A DNA stretch of 64,000 nt, taken from Cyrtodaria siliqua. Taxonomy: Eukaryota; Mollusca; Bivalvia; Adapedonta; Hiatellidae. The notes beneath the pieces are model-generated. The model did not search any database and was not told where the DNA came from. It saw nothing but the letters and a program-made list of their open reading frames with translations. The stretch spans positions 1-64,000 of the forward strand of contig JAWPHD010006797.1 in NCBI GenBank assembly GCA_037043455.1, in the 5' to 3' direction. Position numbers and translations under genes: made by a program. The first letter of the stretch is position 1. Every line of letters starts with the position of its first letter. Positions 12,501 through 27,500 of the stretch are shown in pieces.

Positions 12501-15500
12501 ATACCTATATTTAGATATGGAACACCATTGTTACTGATGGATACATATATTTAGATGCAGAATACCATTGTTACTGATGGATAAATACACTTAGATGCAG
12601 AACACCATTGTTACTGATGGATACATACACTTAGATGCAGAACACCATTGTTACTTAGATGCAGAACACCATTGTTACTGATGGATACATATATTTAGAT
12701 GCAGAACACCATTGTTACTGATGGATAAATACACTTAGATGCAGAACACCATTGTTACTGATGGATACATACACTTAGATGCAGAACACCATTGTTACTG
12801 ATTGATACATACACTTAGATGCAGAACACCATTGTTACTGATGGATCCATACACTTAGATGCAGAACACCATTGTTACTGATGGGATTCACATACATGAT
12901 ACATAAACCATACACTTAAATGCAGAACACCATTGTTACTGATGGATACAACAAAGCAATGTTGAGTATAATTTTTACACTATTTAGGTGACAAACTAAG
13001 CGTTGATGGTGAACACACAATGGCTGTAGAGGCGTGGAAGGATCAACTCAGAATACTAGCAGGTATGCCAATAGTTACCTAACCTTCACTCGTATTTATG
13101 TTGATCAAAATAATCCATTTCTGAACAATAGAATTTTTTTCAAGTGCTGACTGTATATTAGGATTATTACTAGTAAGAGTAATTTTTTCTGGACGTTTGA
13201 ATCATCACCTCCAGAAGGCAGATATCACAAATATCACCTCCAGTAGGCAAATATCACCTCCAGTAGGCAAATATCCCCTCCAGTAGGAACACAGGAGAGG
13301 TGTCGGAACACAACTCAAATTCATTGTAAAAAACTACCAACAAGAATTATTTTTTTTAATCGTTCATGCGTATGAATACATTTCACATCATGTTTACATG
13401 TTTTCATCACTCAGTCATCAGTGCAAACAATTCTAATTCACATGGAATTACCATCTGACACAATGTTGTTGTTTTTAATTGACTCTTACTGTTAGTAAAT
13501 GCACATACTGATAGTTTACATTTTGCATGCTGAGGAATTTCAATCTGACATTTGAGAATGTGCAAATGACATCATAAATTATTTCCAGTATCTGTTTTTG
13601 TCGAGCCTGTTTACAGATCTTGACTTATTAGTGATCACAATGTCGTCCGGGTGTATGTTGCTCAGTTTGTCCGTCCGTACATACGTTATGTCTGTCCATC
13701 TGATTTTCATTTCATAATATCTTCTTCGTTACTTGCAGGATTTTCACCAAACTCATTAAATGGATCCAACTTCAAGTACACAATTTTGGGTCACTGTGAC
13801 CTACATTTCAACGAAATATAGGTCACGTCCAGTTTCCACTACGACATGCATATCTTGCTTCTTTCTCGCAGGATTTTCACCAAACTTCACCAGAATGTTC
13901 CTTATATGCATGTTATGACCTATGCAAAATTTCAGGTCTCTGTGACCTACTTTCGTTGAAAATAATAAAATAAGGCTCGACATGTAGGCCGTGGCCTTCT
14001 TATTATAAGGATAGTGATGGAGAATCAGAAAACTCTAGTAGCAGATACAGGTTTTGGTATTCCATTGTTAGAAAGTGATGGTGGATCTATATAATTATTG
14101 ATTAATATATAATTTAAGTTGTAATAATATTTATTTTTTGACCATTTTAGTCTAGTGCAAATGCTCACTTATTTATTTTTCTGTCGGCTAAACATGTACA
14201 GAATACTGCACTTTTTCAAGTTATACGTGTTATATACTCAGATATTTAAACAGTTCTTAAGAAGAACCTTGACACTGCAATATGAACATTATTTTTTTCG
14301 TTGTTGATACAGCCAAAGATAGGTTATAATATTATTTCTTAATAATCGGTTATTTATTGCATACACATTTACAAGCTCCATTTACTTTCAATGTCAATGG
14401 AAACATTAATATTCGCCCATATTAGACATGTCATATTGGGTGTGTAACATACCAGGAAGTTGGAAATATTCTTTTGCATACTCATTTCGGATTGGTGCAA
14501 TGCACAGTTACATATATTATGTCACAGGAAGTATATCACATTATAAAAATAAATCGTGGTATTTTGGTTTCACTGAAAATTTTCCACGATGTTACGAAAA
14601 TATTTATTTCAAATAAATGTTTTTGATGAAAATAAAATGTTAAAACCTTTGTTTTTGTTCTAATTTCTATATTTTTATTATTAAAAATGTGTATGCAATA
14701 AAACAGTTGACTAGATTTGTATTGAGATATATGCACTTGTTCTTCCGCCGATAAATAATTCGCTCCTGTAGTCGCGCAGTATTAATACACAGAAGAATTT
14801 GTGCATATATCCAAATACAAATCTAATAACCTATAAATATTTAAAATTGTTTGAATGTCAAATGTGAAAGGGAAAGTATAATGACACAGTTAAACAATAT
14901 TTATTATTGAGAGTTCTAAAGAACTTGGAAAAGGATGAAAGAATTATCAAAATCGGATGATAAAGAGATATGATAATTTGAAGAATCTGGAAGCCACCAT
15001 TTTGAGGGCTTTGACCTCACAGTTCTAAATAAATGTACAATGGAATATTTATAACTAAGAAAATTTACTGATTTAAAGGGAAAAAATGACAGCAACTGTA
15101 TAAAAAATATGTATACTTAATGGCAGTTATGCTTTATATGACCAGTTAAGGATTTTGCATTCATTTGCAGCGATTTTCTTTGCTTTAAATGATTTTTATC
15201 CATATTCCATTTATGGTAATTTGGAACTATGACATCGTAGTTCTCAAAATGGTGGCTCCGATATCCATTTTAGAAAAACCTTTAAATGGCCCTATGTTTT
15301 TTGTTTATCATCCAATAATGATAATTCTTTCACCTTTTCCAAGTTTTTCAGAACTCTCAATTACAGAGCTTGTTTGGCTGTGTCCCTACATTCCCTGAAA
15401 GCAATTTCACTGTTGTTCTAATCCTTGAACAGTCGTATTATATACAATGTAAACAGTATTGTAAAGATTTCGAATTTATAAAATATGTTCAAAAATAAAA

Positions 15501-18500
15501 CTGAATTATTATTTACTTCTGTAGCAAGCAAGAAAGACAACCCGAAGACAGCCAAGATGCTCCACTCTGTCCTTTACACATACCTACTCAAGGACGAGCT
15601 GGGACAAGCCGTTGACTTTATGGATAGTCTCATCTTACAGGCCCGTGTAGACAGTGCTGTCAGTTCCCAGGAACTACCCACGTATGGTGACGGGAACTAT
15701 CCCCCCTTAATGACGCTGGTCACTCATAGATCACAGGTAGAGTAATGTGGGAATTATGGCCCCTTAATGACTCTCATCACTCATAGAGGGCTGGTGTGGC
15801 GCAGTCGGTAACGCGGCGGATTTGTAACCGGAGGCCCCAGGTTCAATCCTCCATGGTTCCACTGAGTTTCGTCGGTGTGTTCTTGGGCAAGACACTTTCC
15901 CTTAGCCTCATCCGTCGGATGGGGACGTAAACCGGGCGGTCCCGTGTATTGGTCTATCAACCGAGCACGTTAAAGAACCATAAGAATCAAGGGCATGGTT
16001 CTCGGATTCCTATGTATCCTTCCCCGCTCTCTGGGGCGGCTCTAAATAACCTATACTGTGTTGATGAGCCGTTAAACAACATTCAATTCATAGATCACAG
16101 GTAGAGTAATGTGGGTATTATCCCCCTTAATGATGCCGGTCCCTCATAGATCACAGGTAATGTTGGAATTATCCCCCTTAATGATGCTGGTCCCTCATAG
16201 ATCAAAGGTAGAGTAATGTAGGAATTATCCCCCTTAATAATGCTGGTCACTCATAGATCAAAGGTAATGTGGGAATTATCCCCCTTAATGATGCTGGTCC
16301 CTCACAGATAACAGGTAAAGTAATGTGGATCTATCCCCCATTGTTGACGCTGGTCACTCATAGATCACAGGTAGAGTAATGTGGGAATTATCTCCCTTAA
16401 TGACGCTGGTCACTAATAGATCACAGGTAATGTAGGAATTATCCCCCTTAGTGATGCTGGTCCCTCATAGATCACAGGTAGAGCAATGTGGGAATTATCC
16501 CCCTTAATGATGCTGGTCCCTCATAGCTCACAGGTAGAGTAATGTGGGAATTATCCCCTTTAATGATGCTGGTCACTCATAGATTACAGGTGGAGTAATG
16601 TAGAAAGTATCCCCCTTAATGATGCTGGTCATTCATAGGTCACAGATAAAGTAATGTTGGAATTATCCCCCTTAATGATCCTGGTCACTCATAGGTCACA
16701 GATATAGTAATGTGGGATTCATACCCCTTAATGATACTGGTCCCTCATAGATCACAGGCAGAGTAATGTTGGAATTATCCCCTCAATGATGCTGGTCACT
16801 CATAGAGCACAGGTAGAGTAATGTGGGAATTATCCCCCTTAATGACGCTGGTCACTCATAGATCATAGATGGAGTAATATGGTACTGTGTTACCTACGGA
16901 ATCCGGGCACTGTCCTATCCGAATTCCTGTGTATACCGACCTTTCTCTATGGTCCCGTTTTCTTCCGTATAAATTTCTATTAAACAAAACTCATGTTATC
17001 CGAATAGTGTTTATTCCGAATACCGACCAAGCAAAACAGTCCCAAAACAACATTTTGTATACAAAAACATATTATCTAATCCGATCCGTTAAATTTGTTG
17101 TTGTTGACTTGCTAAATTATAATTAACAGAATGGTCACTTTAGTCATAAAAGGTGTGATAATCAGTGACCTTGGGTTTGTCCCCAGGTATTCCCCAGGCT
17201 ATTACACTGTATTGTAATGTGTTTGACAAATAATGAGGTGAGCGAATTTTGAGCAATACAATGAAAGTACATGTAGATACGAGTACTTGTTGCAAACTTA
17301 TCACTTTGACTTTGTCTGTGAAAATGGCAACTTGTGTCAAAAAACGACATCTTAGTGGGGATATTTTATCACCATCACCAAAGCGAAAACGTGTTGAAAA
17401 ACAAATGAACTCATAGGTATTGCAGAAGAATGCATATTAAAAGAAAAATTTGAATTTAAACAAACAAAACTGGAAATGTTTTTTAAATAAGTGTTGCATA
17501 CATACATCACAGTAGCGTACATTAGTATGCATGTGTGAAATAATTGAAAATCTGTAATTATCCCCCTTAATGACATTGGCAATTGGGATTGAGGCAGTGT
17601 TTGTGATCTTTCATCAATGAAAATTTTGATTGAAAATTTAATCCGACTATCTGTCTGTATCGGCCAAATTTTTTGGACCCGAGGGTGGTCGGATTCGGCA
17701 GGTAACACTGGATTTTATGCGCACCAACACAAAAAGGTTATATGGTAACCACAGGATGAAAATTCATGGCACGGCCTGCATTTACATAAAAATAGAAATA
17801 GACTCAATGGGCCTAAAAAATATGAGTTTTGGTGGAATTTTACCCCTTTGTCAAAACAGGCAGTGACCGTTGCACGGGAATCACATGGGCCAAATTGTAT
17901 GTACATAAACTTTCATCATCTAAACTAACATTATGAAGTAAAGCAGTTAGTTAATTTCTGCAATATTCAGTGCAGATTCCATTATGTTTGTATAAAACAG
18001 AGACATGTGTACAGAGTTCGGGCTGGGAAAGTTGTGGTTTTCATGCTTTTAAGGTAGTTTAATAAAAATCTGGTGTATAGTTTATTAGATACAAACTGAC
18101 AGGTCACACATGTGGCCTTATTGCAAAATATTTAGTGTTCTGCAACCTAAAGTGATGGATAATACTACAAACTAAATGTTTATTATCATCCCACACACAG
18201 GATTCAGAAGAGGAAGAATTGGTGCCATGTATAAAGAACAAGTCAATTCGTCAGACGGTACAGACTATGGCGAGGTTTATGGCAGCTTACTTCAGCAACG
18301 AGACCATGTTTATATTCCCTCCACACAGTGCACAGGCCCTGCCATCTGTACACATGAGCTCTGTGCCAATAAGTGAGTGTTGTTGATATAAATTTGAATA
18401 GCAGTGAAATAAATGTTTGCAGTTTTGTATTAAAATCGTGTTTGTATAGCCCTATATCTTTCCATCTGATAACTGTCTAGAAGAAACTGTGGTTGAGAGA

Positions 18501-21500
18501 ACTTTGAGATTGATTATCATTTCTGTTGCAATACTCGCGTGTTTTATATATCTGACAGAGAGCATTTGCAATACAGTGTTCATATTCCTTCCACCCAGTG
18601 CAAATATGGTTTTGATACTTTGGTCTTCAAAGACTTGGTTTTGAAATTATCATAATTATCTCCTTTGAAAGTTGGGGAGCCAGCATGTTTCACAGGATAG
18701 CTTGTTGGATTTTGAATGCGGAAATCAAGGGTTCGAGACCCACCGGCACCACTGCATTTCTTCAATGTGTCCTTTGGGCAAAACACTTAATTTTTTAGCC
18801 TTATCCATCAGATGGGGATGCAATCTTGTGATCACGTGTATCTGAGTCTTTATCATCAAAGCATTTAAAAAATAAACCAGAAGATCCATTGGATAGTAAG
18901 ATTTGAGTACAGTTCCCGTACTCCTATGTGTCCTTCCCCGTCCGAAGAAATTAACCCTTAACCTGCTACATATATAAAATGGACTGTTCTTTCTTTGAAT
19001 TAAGACCATACCTTTTATGTGACAAAGGGGTGTTTTGAGGAAAATGACTGATCAGCAGCCATTGTAAACCCTGATCAGCCTGCGAGTTAGTCGCAGGCGG
19101 ATCTGGGTTTACAATGGACGCAAAGGCTATTATAGTCATGCTTAGCGAGTTAAGGGTTAAAAACTGCTCTATATAACCAAAGATAGTGTGTTTATAAAGT
19201 TGATTAAAATGCAATTTTAATTTCTTTGAAAGTTAACAAAAGTACTGAGCCAACCAATTTTATTTTCTTATCTGTTAATAGGAGAGCAGAAGGATACCAA
19301 AGGACAATACTCTTAAAGCGTATTTTATTATTACATTTCATCATTACATTTCATCATTCTTTTTTGTACTTTCCCACTACTTAGAGAGCAGAATCATACC
19401 AAAGTACCATGAGGACATCACCAACGTGATCACACGGGAGAACCTCAGCAGTGTGTGGACAACAGAACGCACGGTGGAGTACCTGCTACTCAGCGGGCTC
19501 GTCTGTGAGACGGCCTGGTTCGCAAGCAAGATGGGTGACTGGAAGACGGCTTTTCTACTGTCTGTCGCACACAAGGGTCATAGGGAAATAGCACAGCACT
19601 TGTATAAGAAGTATGTTAGAAATTATTGACAACATAATTTACACTTTGGAAACTGTCTTTATTTTCATTAATCCACTAGTGGTATAACTTAAAGAAACTA
19701 ACCTGCCAAAATAATTGCAAAATTGAACTACAAACCCATTTATCAAGACTTTATCCAGGTGGTCAGGTCATGTAAAAATATATATGTGCCGATTAAAAGT
19801 ATAGGTTTATATTCACAGGTTCTTTAATACCCGTAAAATGAATTATGAGTTGGTAGCCCTTAATTTGATGCTCCAGTTTTTGGGTTTGGCGTGGCTTGTT
19901 AAAGCCATTTATATTGTGTCTATAGAGTTTGGATTCTCAAATTATGTAAGTTTTATATATATCTCGTCGTCAGTAGTTTTGGAAATGGTGTACATATGTT
20001 GTAAATTTTGCCCGTATATGGTGTGATAGGGACTTTAACGTCAGTGTGTCACAAGGCACATTTTTCTGACTTTAAGTGATAAATCGAATTTCGCACTTGT
20101 GCTGATTCATTGAACTCCACAAAAAGGATATGATGCTCAGCAAACCGTTTGATACAATAATAAACGTGCACTTGTGAAAGATTCTCTATATGATAATGAC
20201 ATTCATGAAACTAATTTTTGTTTGAACAGAGTATATTACATATTTGTCTGTGATTTGTATAGGAAATACTGGGAATAGAAAAGCTATATCTACTCGTTTG
20301 CTCTACTGGGAAATATCTCCCAGTGGGTGGCGGGAATGCCAAATGACGTTCCGATTGCTTTACGGACGTCGTCGTCAGATTCCGCCACTAGGAAATAATG
20401 ACTACGGAAATTAACGAAGAGTTCCCGTTCCACTTGTTTTGTTTGTATGACGTAACGTCGTCTTGGCGTTCTCGTGCAAACTGGTGTTAAAAGGCGTGAA
20501 TCATTAGAAATATTAATAAAATATCATTTTAAATTATGTGATATATAGTTTAATAACCAGTGTTTTTGAGATACTGAAAATGTCTCCCTCGGTGGAGATA
20601 TTTCCCGTATCTCAAAAACACTGGTTATCAAACTCTATATACTTGCTGTTGACTTAAGTTTGGAGTATAAAACTACAAATGAAAATGTTGCAATAGTTTT
20701 CATCTTTAGCTATATGCATTTGTTCTGTTTATCATGTAATTGAAATATCATTGAAATAGATTTCTACAAACTGGGAATGTCATAATCCTTTGTTCTTGGG
20801 CCAAATTCATATTTGAATCATTTATGAGTTCTTATACCCTTGCTTCACAAAGTGAAATAGGGGTTATATAGGAATCAAGTCGCATCTTGTCCTGTAACAC
20901 ATTTTCATTACTTTTATTTTCCAAACAGTTCCCTATGGATTGTTCCCAAACTTCATATACACAAAACAACTGATGACCTTATTTACCTCTACATCACAGT
21001 GTTTATTGCCTGATTTATTACAGAATTTTAGCCCTTTGTTTGACTTAGAATTTTCCACTCTATTATTTTATAATAAACTTCATGTGGGCTTTCACTTTAA
21101 ACACAAAGCGGGGGTATTCGTCACCTTCATTTCTAGATTTTTATTCAAATCAAATGCGAACTTATAATTTATGGTTATCAATGTTATTTGTGTGTTTGAA
21201 ATTGTCATTGACAACTTGTTGATTTTCTGTTGACGACCTAATCGGAAATAGTGAAACATTTTGTCGGGATAGATGTGACTATTTCCCACTGATTTTCATC
21301 TTTACATGACTTAAATACAGAACTTTTTTAATCAACCTTTAGGCCGAAGAAGCCCCTTCAGTTACCTCACAGCCTGATGCCATATGTGATACTGCAGGAG
21401 AAGTTGACTGTTCTCATCAAGTGTAACACTGCTGACAGTACGTCAGCTGGGTCCACAAAAGACGTGAAGAGATGTGAGTTGCACTTTAAGCCAATGTCAG

Positions 21501-24500
21501 CTGTAGGCTGTTCAAGACTATAAGAATCCATAATGAGTATCCATGTGAGATAGAGAAATCTCATCCGAGGGTTAGAATTGTAACCAGGAACGAGGCTATG
21601 CCAGGTTCCTGCTTGCAGTTCTGATCTCAAGGGTGAGATTTACCTATCTCACATGGATAAACTCATAATGGATTATTTTTCTCCCATTAGTACAGGCATA
21701 AAAAATAAGTAACGTCAATAACTGTATTTGATTAACGGTAAAATAAGGCGACAACTTGACGTTATGACGTCTCATGTAAGAACCTATCTCACATGACTAG
21801 AAATGGGAGAAAAGGTTGGTCACATGTATCTTTAATCAGTGGATATTGGTTCAGCTTTGTTCAATAGATAATGGTTAATCGTTTGTTTCTTTAGTCAGTG
21901 GGTGATGGTTGATTATTTATTTCGTAAATCAATCAATAATGGTTGATCATTTGTTTCTTTATCGATAAATATTGGTTTATCGTTTGTTTCTTTACTCAAT
22001 AAATATAACTTGTTCATTTGTTTGCCTAATAAAAAAAAAGAATGATTGTTTCTTTTATAAATAGGTAATGTTTAATTGTTTCTTTATTTAGTCAATATAA
22101 TTATAATGTTGGGCATTTGTTTATTTATAAGCAGTTGTTTATTGTTGGATTGTTTGTTTCTTTAAGCAACACATTATGGTTTATCGGTGTGCTTTTTCAT
22201 AATCAAAAAATAAATTAATGGCGAAAAGTTCATTTGTGTGTCTTTTCTATATAGAGCCCTAATGGTGATCTATACATAACACTTGTTTCACTATCTACAG
22301 TGGGCTAAAGATTGCAATAACTGAAAATGAAATGCTTTGAAGAAGTAATATTTTCTATCCTGCACAAATTATCACCTTGACACTTAAAGTTTATTATTCT
22401 CGGTTTATTTCAGATTTCATTCCAATAAACCAAGAAACTAACATCCCACAGCTGACCAATACGCTTCAAGACATGATGACCGCAGGGATCATATGTGATG
22501 TCGAGGTCGCGCCTTGGTTGCTTAGCAACCTAACAGAGAAGCTGAAGACAGTTGTATCGAATCTTCCGTCTTTGGTTCCCCAAGAGTTCTACCTGCCAGC
22601 GCCGCCACTTTTCTGTCCCCAACCTGGGGAAATAGAGACGGTAGAAAATCTTGTGTTCATTAATTTTTGTTTTTACTTCATGAATAGATAGCTATTACAT
22701 GCCATTAAAGGGACTGGAGGTGATCCGGAAGGGTGATTGGTGTAAAACTAAGAATAAAACTGTACCGATATGTTTCAGTTTCATATGAAATGTGACTGCA
22801 TTTATTTAAGCCGCATGTTACCTTTGGTTTAATTATTGTTTATGAAAATGTTTGGTCTTGAAATCTCGACAACTCAACTTGTGTTTGTTGCTAAATCATA
22901 AATATTAGTTTAAAAAGGGTTTTATTGCTAACAGTTGTACAAAATAAAATCAAATGTACTTCGATCATGAAACAACGAGTTTATAAGAGCCTTAAAGTAT
23001 CATATGAATTAATATTAATGATCATACATGTACATCAAAACTGTTTCATTAGCAATAACTGAATCCTACGGAACATGGGGCCTAGTTTAGTGCATATGTA
23101 CATAGAATATGAAACCAAAACACATTTATAGTTCTATTCATATTTGGATTGACGCATATAATTTTTCCAGATAGCCTCCAGTCCCTCTAAGGTTAGGTGT
23201 TGCCTGGTTAGTTAGACCCTGATAAGAAGCTAATGATTCATAATGATGATTTACACCAAGATGATAACGAATCTATCCATGTGCACTATTTACCCGGCAT
23301 CTATCCGAAATATTTATTCAATTTTTATGCCATATATGCTTCCAAAGGGAGGCATATAGTAATCACACCATCTGCCTGCTCGTTTGTCCTTTTGTCCGAA
23401 ACTAAAATATCTCAGCCATAACTTTGGAAGAACCGAAGGGATTTTCATGAAACTTCACACAAATGTTATTAAACCACATTAAGAAGGTGTGTCATGTGCA
23501 AGAATTCTGCCATACCACAAAGGTCAAGGTCACATTTGGAGTTCAAAGGTCATGAGTCAAATGTTTGAGGCATTTGTCACTTTAATACTGGTGACATTTC
23601 TTGTTGTTTATGAATTAAGTCCTGATAATTACACATTTACATGTACATTTCAGGGTATCGACCAGCCAGATGTGCAGTATGAGAAGGAGCTGAGGATGGA
23701 GATGTCGTCCATCATACAGCTGATCCTCGTTTCCCTAAACTCAGCCCACTTGTCGCTTCCCGTCGCTCGGTGGTACGTACAGGAACTGTTCAAGGTCCAG
23801 GAACGCGCAGCTCAGTTTAAAGTAAGTGGTTTCCCTCTGTAACATCTCTTCAGTGAACCATTAAGTGGAATTCATTGAATACCTATATTGTGTTTACACA
23901 TTACATTAGCCTAACCAGGGATTACATTTTCCAATTATACTATTTATTATGTTCATTAACATGTATCGTATTGAAACAGATCTTCTTGTTCTATGTTTTC
24001 TCACTTCTAAATTATGAAATTCACTCCAAATTTGCATATTTTCGTCTATTATATCACCATTCAGGCTACAACAGAAGGTCCATGCCTGGAACTGCCAGAA
24101 ATCCTACAACAGTACAAGATATTGCGTTCAGACATTGTGGACTACAAGGGTGACAGCAACGTACATAGTGTGTTGTCCAGCTTCAGGGATTTCTGCACAA
24201 TTTTGTGGTTACTACACGTGCGAGATGAACTGTCCCTACACCTGAGGAAGAGAGGAAATCAGCTGAGTAATGAGAAGAAGGATGGGAAGGTGAATATATT
24301 AAATTTTGGGATGGTGAATGTTGAATCTTGGGAAAGTGAATATTGAATATGGGCTTTTTTGTAAGGATGGCAAGTGAAAATTGAACGTAGCTTTTTTTTA
24401 AGGATTTGAATGGTAATTTGGTGTATTTAGGTAGTAAGGAATTTTTGTTTGTCCACATTTTTTTTATTTTTTTTGCCTGGAACAAATATGCCTGCCTGTT

Positions 24501-27500
24501 GACCATTTTCTTTTCCAATTTTATTTACCGGTAGGTACTATTAGGTGGTGAAGATGGTAATGGACTAGTATTTGCCGAATTTCCTTGTTCCTTTTATATT
24601 TTGGGTTGAATGGCTGCGGAAAAAAACGAGTGAGTGTATGTAACATTTATTTTCAGGAGAGTCCAGAATCAACACTAGGACATAGTTATGTGCAGGAATG
24701 CTTCAAAATTCTCAAATGGGCCGTGCACATGTTGTCCTTCAGCAGTTACATAGCAGATGATGGTTGTATCCGCAAGGTCATACTTTCCTTGATCATTGAG
24801 CTTCCCGCCACGGAAGACACAGCAGATATTCTCGCTGAACATTTTTACGCAGCTGAGAATTACGACGCAGAAGTACAAGAAAAGTTGGAGAGATTGTTGT
24901 CATCGTGGCAGAGTGTGGAAATACTTCCAGAAGATGACGGCAAGTCGGCGAGGGTTGAGGAGACTGAAGAACTAAGGAAGTCGGCCGAGAACGATGATGA
25001 TGACGAAGACGACGGCTCAGTGAGAAAATCTGTGACATTTTATCAAGCATCGCCGAGAGCCAAGACGTTGTCAGTGTATTATCACAAACAGTGTGAGGTG
25101 GTGCTAAAAGTGCTGAAAAAGAGAAAAAAGTGCTTCGTATATTACGAAGAATTTGTGTTTAACCCAGAAGCAGAGAATGACAATACTCTTCCATCAGGTA
25201 TGAACTCCCAAACTCGTGGTATCAGCATAGGGTCAAGGCCATTTGAAACCAAGCAGTCATTCTTAGAGTTTCTCGACAGATTTTACGCCATCTGCTTCAC
25301 TAAAATTGTGGAGAAGGAGTCTGAAGGGGGTAAAAGTCCAATGTATGCCATCTTGACCCCATTCTCAAGTCTCATCAGAGACGCTGAACTCGATTCGTTT
25401 GTAGCCAAAAATGAGGAGACCTACCAAAAGAGACACAGTTCTGTGGTTTTGTCATCCCCTAGAGCTAAGTTTATCCGAAGTCAGAGCGAGTCTCACATGG
25501 TTGAACCTTATTCCCCATCCTCGCCTCAGAAGCGAAGTCTCTTCAGAAGTAACAGCTCCGGAGACGTACAACAGCCGCGCAATCAGACCGGTATGTCGAG
25601 ATTCGAAAGCGAGGGATCCCTGCTTGTGAGAAACTCTCCGGGTCGCAACCGACCTCCGATGAGTCCGTCGAGGAAGCCAAACATGACGGGTATGGCTTCG
25701 AGGTTTTCCCAATCGGAAGAGGTCCTGTACCGAGATCCCGCCGAGAGTCAAGATACTCATTGGATACTGGATGTGAATTTTGGACAGCGCTATCTTGCCC
25801 TACAGCAGTTGTTGGATTACCTACACAAATGGGGAAGCAAGACACATTCCCTTGGACTTCATGGAAAGAGCAATAGGGCCCTAGGATTGAAGCCTACCAT
25901 GAGGATAGAGGTTCCCACGCAGCTGGTAGTGCTAGGGCTTTGGCTGCTTGAGCACAAGTATAGCAGCTCTAAGATGCGTCAGCAAGGGAAGGAAGCGGAA
26001 CAAACTGTCAAAGTCGCTGAAGATGTCATAACTGATGAAAATCAACAAATGCAAGCTAAAGCAAGAGCTCTTGCTACAGTCGAAGAGTTGACAGAGCATG
26101 ACAGTTTTACTCAGGTTTCCAATATTCCAAGGTCAAGGTCACATAGTCCTAAAGGACAGAGGTCAGGGTCGCACAGTCCAGGTGGTGAACTCTCAAGGTC
26201 AAAGAGTACTGGGTTTGATGTGTCAAGGAACAGAACTTTAGACAGTTTTCATACTTTTACTAACACACAGGAGGAGACAGAGCAGATGAAAAGTGCCTAC
26301 AAGAAAGTGCTGGATGGGTGAGTTATTTACATACTTTTATGATTTATTTTTCTCAATATAATTATAATAATGTTTTGATTTTTTCTTTAGTAAAAAAGGA
26401 TTGTAGAACATTTACGTCATTTTGTTTCCAGTAATCTACTATAAATGGAATTCCCACACTTTCATGTTTTTTTTTAAATCAACTGTCAGATTGAAAATTC
26501 AGGTTGCTGAGATTTCCAAAATGGCTGCCAGAGGCCATCTTTTTTTACATAGACTTATATTGAAAAATCTTGTTATTGCTACTTCATAGAAACATTGCAA
26601 GTGGTGTTACAATGGTGCTTAATGAAATTCAACTCTCAACATTACGTGATCCGAGTATTAACTTTCATACCCCATCCAGCCCCTTCTCAAAGAAACGAAA
26701 ACGAGGTTGGCGAGGGTATGAAATAAAACCTTAATTTCGGCTGAAAAAGTTTGCATATTGTAAAATTAAAGCATTAAACAGGTAATTTTAAACAGGTTAT
26801 CGCATTTTTTCAGTAAAAAAATGATTTTAAACGCGTTTTATTGTCGAAATATCCGTTATAAAATCCTGCAAATATAAGATTGGGTCACGTAATGAAGGTG
26901 GCTGCTGTCCAATTGCTCAAAATATAAAAAGAAAAAGAAAAAAAAGATAGTCAATGCTACTGCTCTAGAACCGTAGAAGATATTGATATGGGCTCTTAAT
27001 TAAATGATTGGTATGACATGTAGTTGGTCCTTAATGATATTCATGTCAGTGAGACTTTCAAGATGGCTACCAGTGGCCATCTTTGTTTACATAGACAATA
27101 ATGAACCTTTACTAATGTGATCTTCATGACATATTGTGGATCTTAAAGTGGGCTGGCATGGCCCAGTGGATAGCTCAGTGACCTTGAAACTGGAGAACCC
27201 AGGTTCAAGCCCCACCAGTGCCACTAAGTTTTGTCCATGTTTTCCTGTGCAAAACACTATGCTTCTTCCATCAGATGGGAATGTGACAGGGCTTTTTTTC
27301 ATGATCCCGTACCCATGGAATTGGGAATTTTAGCGCGATTTTTCATAAAAATGGGATTTTTTTTTTTAAGTAAGGCATTCCTTTCATAATTATATCTTTA
27401 GTACTGTTTTTTGTACACCAAGATAAACGGAAGCATTTATTTAAGCTTTTGAACCCCAATCATTGGATTGGCACACTTAAAAAAATAAATAATATATATA

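Noticed and set aside
15788..15860. Functional tRNA gene at the SINE head
   Set aside because: Good A/B boxes, but the sequence continues into a SINE body shared with three other copies.
18176..18376. Open frame MFIIIPHTGFRRGRIGAMYK over exon 8
   Set aside because: Out of frame; the other frame encodes the conserved MARFMAAYF block and fits the exon phases.
25452..25845. Two minus-strand open frames of about 100 codons inside exon 14
   Set aside because: Shadows of the Ser/Arg-rich coding strand, which carries clear CPLANE1 homology.
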